Shown here: positions 39,301 to 50,100 of the stretch, in pieces
Layout of the letters: each line of letters begins with the position of its first letter
How positions within the stretch are numbered: position 1 is the first letter of the stretch
Translations under genes and position numbers: made by a program
Assembly: GCA_026745465.1 (NCBI GenBank)
Contig: JACYXH010000477.1
Coordinates: 168,501 to 232,500, forward strand
DNA: 64,000 nt
From: Lota lota
Taxonomy: Eukaryota; Chordata; Actinopteri; Gadiformes; Lotidae
Reading direction: 5' to 3'
Notes under the pieces: model-generated
Seen by the model: only the letters and a program-made list of their open reading frames with translations
The model's database searches: none
Told to the model about the DNA's origin: nothing

Positions 39301-42300
39301 TTGTAAGAACAGGCGGACTTGTTGTCTCTGTAGTTGTTCCTACGGGTTTAGTTGGTTCAGTCGTGGTACTCCTTGTCGTAGTTGTTTGAGGTGTAGAAGG
39401 TGATGTTACAAAAGGGGTTGGTGTTACAACAGTTGTACTGGGTGGTGCAGTGGGTGTTGTTGTAGATGTAGTCGTTGAGATGATAGTTGGAGTAGGTGGA
39501 GAAGTTGTTGTTGTAAAATCAGGCGGACTTGTTGTCTCTGTAGATGTTCCTACGGGTGTAGTTGGTTCAGTCGTGGTACTCCTTGTCGTTGTTGTTTGAG
39601 GTGTAGTAGGTGATGTAAAGAAAGGGGTTGGTGTAACAACAGTTGTACTGGGTGGTGCAGTGGGTGTTGTTGTAGATGTAGTCGTTGAGATGACAGTTGG
39701 AGTAGTTGGAGAAGTTGTTGTTGTAAGAACAGGCGGACTTGTTGTCTCTGTATTTGTTCCTACGGGTGTAGTTGGTTCAGTCGTGGTACTCCTTGTCGTT
39801 GTTGTTTGAGGTGGAGTTGTTGTGGTCGTGACAACAGGGGTTGGTGTTACTACAGTTGTACTGGGTTGTGCAGTGGGTGTTGTTGTAGATGTAGTCATTG
39901 AGATGACAGTTGGAGTAGGTGGAGAAGTTGTTGTAAGAACAGGCGGACTTGTTGTCTCTGTATTTGTTTCTACGGGTGTAGTTGGTTCAGTCGTGGTACT
40001 CCTTGTCGTTGTTGTTTGAGGTGGAGTTGTTGTGGTCGTGACAACAGGGGTTGGTGTGGGCTCTGGTGTGGTGGGCGAGGCACTTGGTGATGTAGTCTCA
40101 GTTGTTGTGATGACTGTCGTAGTCTTTTCTGAAGTGGTGCTACCAGGTGTTGGATTGGGGCTAGAGCTAATGACGGTAGTTGATGTAGTTGGAGGGGTGG
40201 TGTAGGGGATGCACGGAAAACAACAGTCTACCTTAATCTGGTAGTTAAAGCACTTAAAAGGCCGTTTAGTCTGATCCTCTTTTTTGCATATCAAGCCATG
40301 GTTGATATCACAAGTGACAACTTGTCCTGTCTCACTGACAAAGTCTTCAAAGATTTGATCAGGATTATGTGTAGATCTGCATGTAATGTTTCTTGGTTTT
40401 TTACATATCTTCTCTCCGCTGTTTGTGACGTTCTCGTACGTTTCCCAGTCGCTGCCGCCCGTGTTGCTGTCCACATCAAACCATTTTGTCCATTCACACT
40501 CCTCGCAGGGAGTCGTTGAGGGTATTCCGGTTGTTTCTTCAGTTGTGATGGATGGAGTTGCCGTAACTGAGGTTGTTTCTTCAGTGGAAGTCGTTGATGT
40601 CGTGACAACAGGGGTTGGTGTTACTACAGTTGTACTGGGTGGTGCAGTGGGTGTTGTTGTAGATGTAGTCGTTGACATGATAGTTGGAGTAGGTGGAGAA
40701 GTTGTCGTTGTAAAATCAGGCGGACTTGTTGTCTCTGTAGTTGTTCCTATGGGTGTAGTTGGTTCAGTCGTGGTACTCCTTGTCGTAGTTGTTTGAGGTG
40801 TAGTAGGTGATGTAACGAAAGGGGTTGGTGTAACAACAGTTGTACTGGGTGGTGCAGTGGGTGCTGTTGTAGATGTAGTCGTTGAGATGACAGTTGGAGT
40901 AGGTGGAGAAGTTGTTGCTGTAAGAACAGTCGGACTTGTCTCTGTAGTTGTTCCTACGGTTGTAGTTGGTTCAGGTGTGGTACTCCTTGTGGTGGTTTGA
41001 GGTGTAGTAGTTGATGTGACAATAGGGGTTGGTGTAAAAACAGTTGTACTGGGTGGTGCAGTGGGTGCTGTTGTAGATGTAGTCGTTAAGATGACAGTTG
41101 GAGTAGGTGGAGAAGTTGTTGTTGTAAGAACAGTCGGACTTGTCTCTGTAGTTGTTCCTACGGTTGTAGTTGGTTCAGGTGTGGTACTCCTTGTGGTGGT
41201 TTGAGGTGTAGTAGTTGATGTGACAATAGGGGTTGGTGTAAAAACAGTTGTACTGGGTGGTGCAGTGGGTGCTGTTGTAGATGTAGTCGTTGAGATGACA
41301 GTTGGAGTAGGTGGAGAAGTTGTTGTTGTAAGAACAGTCGGACTTGTCTCTGTAGTTGTTCCTACGGTTGTAGTTGGTTCAGGTGTGGTACTCCTTGTGG
41401 TTGTTTGAGGTGTAGTAGTTGATGTGACAATAGGGGTTGGTGTAACAACAGTTGTACTGGGTGGTGCAGTGGGTGCTGTTGTAGATGTAGTCGTTGAGAT
41501 GACAGTTGGAGTAGGTGGAGAAGTTGTTGTTGTAAGAACAGTCGGACTTGTCTCTGTAGTTGTTCCTACGGTTGTAGTTGGTTCAGGTGTGGTACTCCTT
41601 GTGGTGGTTTGAGGTGTAGTAGTTGATGTGACAATAGGGGTTGGTGTAAAAACAGTTGTACTGGGTGGTGCAGTGGGTGCTGTTGTAGATGTAGTCGTTG
41701 AGATGACAGTTGGAGTAGGTGGAGAAGTTGTTGCTGTAAGAACAGTCGGACTTGTCTCTGTAGTTGTTCCTACGGTTGTAGTTGGTTCAGGTGTGGTACT
41801 CCTTGTGGTGGTTTGAGGTGTAGTAGTTGATGTGACAATAGGGGTTGGTGTAAAAACAGTTGTACTGGGTGGTGCAGTGGGTGCTGTTGTAGATGTAGTC
41901 GTTAAGATGACAGTTGGAGTAGGTGGAGAAGTTGTTGTTGTAAGAACAGTCGGACTTGTCTCTGTAGTTGTTCCTACGGTTGTAGTTGGTTCAGGTGTGG
42001 TACTCCTTGTGGTGGTTTGAGGTGTAGTAGTTGATGTGACAATAGGGGTTGGTGTAAAAACAGTTGTACTGGGTGGTGCAGTGGGTGCTGTTGTAGATGT
42101 AGTCGTTGAGATGACAGTTGGAGTAGGTGGAGAAGTTGTTGTTGTAAGAACAGTCGGACTTGTCTCTGTAGTTGTTCCTACGGTTGTAGTTGGTTCAGGT
42201 GTGGTACTCCTTGTGGTTGTTTGAGGTGTAGTAGTTGATGTGACAATAGGGGTTGGTGTAACAACAGTTGTACTGTGTGGTGCAGTGGGTGCTGTTGTAG

Positions 42301-45300
42301 ATGTAGTCGTTGAGATGACAGTTGGAGTAGGTGGAGAAGTTGTTGTTGTAAGAACAGTCGGACTTGTCTCTGTAGTTGTTCCTACGGTTGTAGTTGGTTC
42401 AGGTGTGGTACTCCTTGTGGTGGTTTGAGGTGTAGTAGTTGATGTGACAATAGGGGTTGGTGTAAAAACAGTTGTACTGGGTGGTGCAGTGGGTGCTGTT
42501 GTAGATGTAGTCGTTAAGATGACAGTTGGAGTCGGTGGAGAAGTTGTTGTTGTAAGAACAGTCGGACTTGTCTCTGTAGTTGTTCCTACGGTTGTAGTTG
42601 GTTCAGGTGTGGTACTCCTTGTGGTGGTTTGAGGTGTAGTAGTTGATGTGACAATAGGGGTTGGTGTAAAAACAGTTGTACTGGGTGGTGCAGTGGGTGC
42701 TGTTGTAGATGTAGTCGTTGAGATGACAGTTGGAGTAGGTGGAGAAGTTGTTGTAAGAACAGTCGGACTTGTCTCTGTGGTTGTTCCTACGGTTGCAGTT
42801 GGTTCAGGTGTGGTACTCCTTGTGGTGGTTTGAGGTGTAGTAGTTGATACTGTATCAACAGGGGTTGTCTCTGTATTTGTTCCTACGGTTGTAGTTGGTT
42901 CAGTCGTGGTACTCCTTGTCGTTGTTGTTTGAGGTGGAGTTGTTGTGGTCGTGACAACAGGGGTTGGTGTGGGCTCTGGTGTGGTGGGCGACGCACTTGG
43001 TAATGTAGTCTCAGTTGTTGTGATGACTGTCGTAGTCTTTTCTGAAGTGGTGCTACCAGGTGTTGGATTGGGGCTAGAGCTAATGACGGTAGTTGATGTA
43101 GTTGGAGGGGTGGTGTAGGGGATGCACGGAAAACAACAGTCTACCTTAATCTGGTAGTTAAAGCACTTAAAAGGCCGTTTAGTCTGATCCTCTTTTTTGC
43201 ATATCAAGCCATGGTTGATATCACAAGTGACAACTTGTCCCGTCTCACTGACAAAGTCTTCAAAGATTTGATCAGGATTATGTGTAGATCTGCATGTAAT
43301 GTTTCTTGGTTTTTTACATATCTTCTCTCCGCTGTTTGTGATGTTCTCGTACGTTTCCCAGTCGCTGCCGCCCGTGTTGCTGTCCACATCAAACCATTTT
43401 GTCCATTCACACTCCTCGCAGGGAGTCGTTGAGGGTATTCCGGTTGTTTCTTCAGTTGTGATGGATGGAGTTGCCGTAACTGAGGTTGTTTCTTCAGTGG
43501 AAGTCGTTGATGTCGTGACAACAGGGGTTGGTGTTACTATAGTTGTACTGGGTGGTGCAGTGGGTGTTGTTGTAGATGTAGTCGTTGAGATGATAGTTGG
43601 AGTAGGTGGAGAAGTTGTCGTTGTAAAATCAGGCGGACTTGTTGTCTCTGTAGTTGTTCCTACGGGTGTAGTTGGTTCAGTCGTGGTACTCCTTGTCGTT
43701 GTTGTTTGAGGTGTAGTAGGTGATGTGACAAAAGGGGTTGGTGTAACAACAGTTGTACTGGGTGGTGCAGTGGGTGTTTTTGTAGCTGTAGTCGTTGAGA
43801 TGACAGTAGGAGTAGGTGATGATGTTGGTGTGGTTATAGTTGAGGTTATGAATGTCGTTGTTGATGCAGATGTTGTTGGTTGGGGAGTAGAACAGGGATA
43901 ATTTGTCTCTATCACTGTTCCATTTTTGCAAATTGCATAGTAGCACATTCCTAAATTGTCTGTCACATTGTAAATTACATCAGTGTCGTTATAATATGTT
44001 CCATTGTAAATGCATCCATCACAGATTTCAACACATATCCCTTTATCTTCGTCAAATATGGGCTTATCTTCTGGACACACAGGGTAACAGCCTATAAAAA
44101 AGAGCACATTTAAAAGGCTATTATTAATACATTCAGGGAGTTCATTTGTCATATTGTTGTTGTTCTACTGACAGTTGTTGGGCTTATGTTAGCAAAATCA
44201 TGATTTATTTTCAGAAAATGCAATTCCTAGTGACATTTAGTAGCCTAAAGTATTTTTATCCATCCGATTTATTTGAAAGCCAACCGGCTTTCCTACCTTC
44301 CAGGTTTGGTATTGAATTTGTGCATGCGCGTGGATTCCGGCAGGTCTTGTAACAAGGTGTATGGCAAGGCTTGTAGTGCCACTGGCATAATTCCCCATCA
44401 TTGTAGTAGTCACAGAATACGGCTAAGTGGGAAAAACAAAACAAGACGTTATCAGAGGTTGTGTTGCGCCCAGTGTGTTCTTGGCTCCATCGATTTGCAA
44501 TTACAACAGTTGCAACAACAACAACAACAACAACAACAACCTGTTTGTGTAATGTAGTTCACATTGGCCAGCGTTAACTTACGGCATATGTCCGGGGTTC
44601 TCCAGGCAACGCACACAGCAACTTCATTACAAGCCTGAGCGTAGGCTGCCACCGCGGTACAGAAGCACTCACAGTCTCCTCCGGTGTCGCAGGCACACGA
44701 GTCTTTTACACAGTTTTCATAAAACGGAAGATGATCCACCTGTACAGGCATTCAAAGAGAAGTGATGGTGATATTTGATTTGAAGTAGAAATTTGGAAAC
44801 AACGTAAAAAAAAATGCTATATGTATCATTTTGTCATGCAGAAAACCAGAAATATATTTTTAACTGACCTTTTTGTGGCAGTCTTGGAAGGTCTTGCTCT
44901 TTATAATGCTACACTGAATCTGGGCCCAGCTGTGTCGATGGGATTGCAGCGCACAAGAATCAACGCTTGCTTCTGCGTCCAAGCAAGTGTCCACCTTCCA
45001 GCTGTTTGCAAACTCAAGGGGGCTGCTCACTACCATCTGACTCTGGGTGGTGAAATCATTCTGGACATCTCCATTAAAGTCTCCACAAAGACCGCACACC
45101 CCGGCCTTTAAAGTAGAAAGACAGACATCAATTTAAAAAAAAAAGTTTCTAATTCCATAGTATTGTTGTCTGCATCGTTAAATAAACGGCCATCAAAAAT
45201 TCATAAGTCAATTTACATTATACACTACAAAATGAACACACAAAAAGAAAGAAATTCAAGGAATATCGTCACATCTTAATTTAGATTACACATTTGTATC

Positions 45301-47111
45301 TTTGTCATTTGTATCAACAACAAAAAAAGAGGACTGAAGCAAAAACAACAACAAATAACACTGCAGTTAAGTAGCTGAACAGTTTGTACTCCACAGCCCT
45401 AACTGTAGTGTTACTCACACTGTGCTGTGGTTCCAGAAGGATCCGGATGGTTGTTCTGCGGTCCCATAGAACTGTAATCCCGATTGAAGCTTCTACGGCC
45501 AGATACATCCCAACATTTCGGATTGTGTACTTGATCTCAGGGCCCTTTGCCAGATCCAATATTTTGTAATCCCCCTTCGCTAATTTAATTTCTTTTCTCT
45601 GTAATGAACAATATAATGTCAGTACAAATAGTTCTCCTTTCAAGTGTATTCACTACATCTGATATTATTTTGAGACACAGGCCCCTAATATATATACTGT
45701 TTGCAATGAGGACTTACCCCCAGTTGAATCCTGACAGATTTGGAGCAAGTGGTGCCGGTAGTTCCACATGGTATATTTTCTGTAATAACCCGGAAGGTGT
45801 CCTCTACTGATTTGTTGCCACATTTGTTCTAAAAGAATGATTTAACATCACTACTACATTAACACTGATGCTTGTGTTTACGGAGAATCCCCAGGATACA
45901 GAGTAAAGTAGAATAGCAGAGTCCAGAGTAACTGTGTTATCTCAAGCAAGAAACAACCATATATCAACACTTAATGGCTCATGAAAAATGTCTTGTTATA
46001 CTACCCTACATCGACCCTTCACCTTGAATAATAACAATTCAGCCGGTTAAATAAAACAAGGTAATCATAGACGTCCCTCGAGTTATTTCTTTACTCTATT
46101 ATACCCCTAACACCATGCAGTGTTGGAGTCTAAATGGGAACTGAAACAAAGTAGAAGCATAGGACAAGGAATCATGATTTGTGTGTTTGTATGCATGATT
46201 TTACCTGGACTGCCACATAGGCGCATTGCCCTTGAAAGCCATACATTCGCTGATCAAAAGTACTGTAATGACCACTGCCATAAATGATGCAAGTCCCTGG
46301 GCATTTCTTCTCCGTGCACTCCCATTTCCCCATTTTACATGTACTGTGAGATAGAGGTCGATTAGATGGTTATTAAATAGTTAAGACTTAGTACATTAGA
46401 TATTCTCTTGAAACATTATTTAAAAAAAAATACATATCAGGCTCATCATACCAGGTGTTGCACTGATCTGCGATTTTAGAGCCAGAAGCGTAGATGTTTC
46501 CATCGTGTTGGCATGGACATTCATGCTTCTTCACACAGGAGCCCTTGCCATCATCAAGGAGACCATTGGGGCATTGACAGCCGGATTCACATTCTGTTGA
46601 GTACTGGGGTCATTGAACCCATAAAAACAACGGTTAGCTGATGATTCGTTTCCATTTCTGACCCGGGATATTGAAATCAATGGAAACAAGTGTTAGCTTA
46701 TATATTGTTTTGTTTTTCACCGGGATCTTTTGAATCCCATGGAAAACAAGACTTAGTTGATCCTTCGTTTAGCTTTGACCGCAATCTTTGAATCCCATGG
46801 AAAACAAGAGTTAGTTGATCATGTGTTTAGCTTTTGACCAGGATCTTTGAATCCCATGGAAACACGAGTTAGTTGATGAACAATTTGATTTCTGACATAC
46901 TTTGATTTCTGACATACTTATGGTCTTTCTCTCTTGCTAAAGCTTAAGATGATGAATCGTACTCACACAACTATCACTCTCTGGGTTTGTACATGTTTGA
47001 GCACACTGCACGCCCAGCTCTCTGACGTCTGCACTTGAACAGTTGATGTAGACTTTTGGAGTGGGACAGGCTATGAAAACATAAAAATGAGACTTAAAGT
47101 ACATTTGAAGT

Positions 47112-47175
<64 letters not shown>

Positions 47176-50100
47176 TACATACATACATACAACACATACA
47201 ATTGAATTAATGAATCAACAAACAACATGAATATGTATACAAGCATACCTGGTGAAAATGTCCTCCAAGTACGACAATGAAGCATGCCATTGGTGCACAC
47301 ACTAAAAAAACAAATGTTAGTTTAGTCATCTCAAACTATCGCCAATCATTATCCACAGTCTTCTGACACTTTGCTATGTTTTAAGTCTTTGTTAGGCAAA
47401 ATAAGACACTATTGAACAGTAAACAACAGGAGGTCAGGAGGACAGATACATACAGTAAGTAAGACAAATGAGGTAGCAAACTTGGATTTTGATGAGAAAT
47501 GAGTCCCCAACTAACCAGTGTTGCTCTTTGAAGCTTATTGATTTGCCTGGCTTTATGTGGACTCCGTTGTGATAGCAGGGGCATTTGTTCATGGGCACAC
47601 AGGCACCTCTTTCATCCAGATACATCCCCTCAGGGCAGGAGCAGCCATCCACAGGCAGGAAGTCAGAGGTGCAGCTCTGCTGCTCTGAGCTCAGCTGTTT
47701 GCATGTCCACTGGCAGCGCTGCAGCTTGTAAGAGAAGCTCTGGCTTTCTGGGCAGCCCCTTGTGTATTTATCTGGTAGAATATTGTTTTTAGAATTGTAA
47801 TTATGTAAAATGAACATGTGGTAACGGTATTATGAAAACTGTTCTGACCATAGACTCAGCAGGAGTACCACACATTATGTCCTTAAGCTCTTACCACAGA
47901 CGTTCACTCTCCAATCGCTCAGGAAAACTCCTTTTGAAGCACAAGCTCGCACATAGGAGGAGAAAACGGCACACATGCAGTCTTCGGTCTTCTCGCAGTT
48001 ACATGTGGCGTAGATGCATCTCTGATGAGGACAACACATTGTTAATACTATGACAACGACGACAACTTCAATTGATTCGAATTGACAGATAAACCTGCAG
48101 TATAGTTGTACAATACCTTGTGGTACTTTTCCGGATCAATCATTGCATGGCAGTTTGTAAATGTGCTGTTTAGACTTGTTAACAGCGAGCACCAATGTTC
48201 AGCATATCGTTCTGCGAGAAGATCATAATTATTATTATATGGGATTATTTGGAAACAAAAAAGGACACTATCAGTGTGGATGTTTGATCTGATTGTGAAA
48301 TATGTTTCAATCAAAGAATCAAAATCAAAGATGGCTGACTGCAAACATTCTATGTCCTTGAAGACTAGCAGAGACAGCTGGAGTAATAACTCCATGAATT
48401 TGCAATGAACAAACACAGCGTACCATTCTCCACACTGAGGGAACAGGGGCTGTCAAGCCGCTCCTCTCTGTCCGGGCAGGTAGATTTGGCCTTCCAGGAG
48501 TTCCCGAAAGAGGATGCAGTGCCTTCCACGATCCCCTGAGGTGTCTTCATGTCATCGGACAGCATCATATTATAGTTTCCACATAAACCTGAATCAGAGG
48601 AAGCAGTTTCGATGGATTGAAGGAAAATGAATGGATAAATAGATGGGTGGATGGAATATGTTGTACATTTTCTGTATGCAATGGTTATGTGCGTTATTTT
48701 CGGAAATATAACCATCTCAAAAGCAGTGTGAGTGACACACACAACTATTACATGTACAATTGTAAAACTTCATATGAAGCTATATTGTAGATTAGAATTG
48801 AGCAAGCCTCAGATTAGCCATGTGTTGGTTTACCTCTTGTCTTTGTTTTGTAACTCTGCTCAAGGGTCAGATAGACTTGCAAGACTGGAACATGCTGGAC
48901 CTGAATCTGTACCCCAAATCTGGTCTGGAGCAGGATGTGGAAGGACGATGCCTGGAATATGTTGATGTCGCCTACAAGTCAAAGACAAATGGTATGTATA
49001 AGTACGATATGAGTACAATAATGATATAATTAAGACAGATTTAAAACACTGTGCAGCTAGTTATGGGTTTTCAAGTTGATCTAACCTGTGTTGTACGGCA
49101 AGCTGATGATCTGCGTGTTGTGCCTCACTTTTCCATCTGCAGAGAACGCTAGCATCTGCACAAAGGTCATGGTATCGTCAAAATTATAATCTTACATTAT
49201 CATTCATAGGTCACATGTTATCCCGTATCCAACAGCCTCCCTCCAAATGAAATACTAAATAGCACCACTCACATTGTTTTTGTCATCGTTCAGTAGGACC
49301 ATCACACTCTTCAGACAAGTGTCAAACTCATGGCTCACACATGGGACCAACTGGACCACGATAGTGAACTTGGGGCTGGCATCATCCTGCGTCACACATG
49401 GTATGAATACGTTCAGATGACCATCAATTAATTCAAATGTTCAAAAATTGTAATTGTAATTTTGAAACACTCAAATGTCGAATGTCAAATATAACGATTT
49501 TAAATGTCTAAATTCTCATTTCAAATATAAAATAACAAGTTGTACATGAGCTAACTCTTTTACCTTGCTTTCGATCTTAGCCAGGATGTAGTGGCAATCC
49601 CCGTGGAAAATGTAGGCTTTCCCATCAAAAGTAGTCACATGGGAACCCTCTTCCACTGCACAAGTAGCAGGACTGGGTAGACTCTTGCAGTCCCATCTTC
49701 CCTCATAGCATGTACTGGGATAAGCCAAAGTATTTGAGATTGTTAACAAAATCAAATAGCAGATAATAGGCCTGGCCTTATACATTTGAATTGTCCCGAT
49801 AGCATTCAAGATTAACTTTCAGATACCATTCTTCACTATCCTGTCGGTAAACGTCCCCGGAGTTGTAGATTTTATCGTGTTTACACTGGCATTCAGTCTG
49901 GCGTACACAACCTCTCTGTGAAATGTTGTCCCACACCGTTCCTGAAATACAGGGAGGTCACAATTGTAGGGGAGAGCATCTTACAAATGGATATATTTTC
50001 TAATAATAAAAGGTAAAGGTGGCTTACCCGCAGGGCAAAAGCAACCATCCATTTTGTGGTCCTCACAGAGCGAACTGGTGTCTGAGAGTGTACAGGTAGC

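Larger units (their letters stand above)
36961..44091 (-). repeat. 7.1-kb single PTS exon of mucin B with 204-bp and 729-bp period repeats and two CysD modules
   Basis: One open frame from the acceptor (exon start 44091, [13 protein letters not shown], still D3/TIL) to the donor at 36951-36960 (KHYKPG). After PCSTPQP it becomes Thr/Pro/Ser-rich with a unit about 68 residues long, containing [18 protein letters not shown] and [15 protein letters not shown]. Between about 40.8 and 42.85 kb the unit repeats about ten times at exactly 204 bp. Between 37.7 and 39.4 kb the period is 729 bp. The sequence is unlike the 9-aa unit of gene A, so the PTS domains evolved independently. Dense O-glycosylation is expected. 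Confidence 0.95.

Noticed and set aside
37428-42833. Series of 61-66 codon + strand frames spaced at 204 bp (MTIGVGV...)
   Set aside because: Antisense shadows of the mucin B PTS repeats; the spacing only reports the repeat period.
13690-44091. Regularly spaced repeats reminiscent of a CRISPR array
   Set aside because: Repeats are coding, contiguous and without unique spacers, and the genome is a vertebrate.
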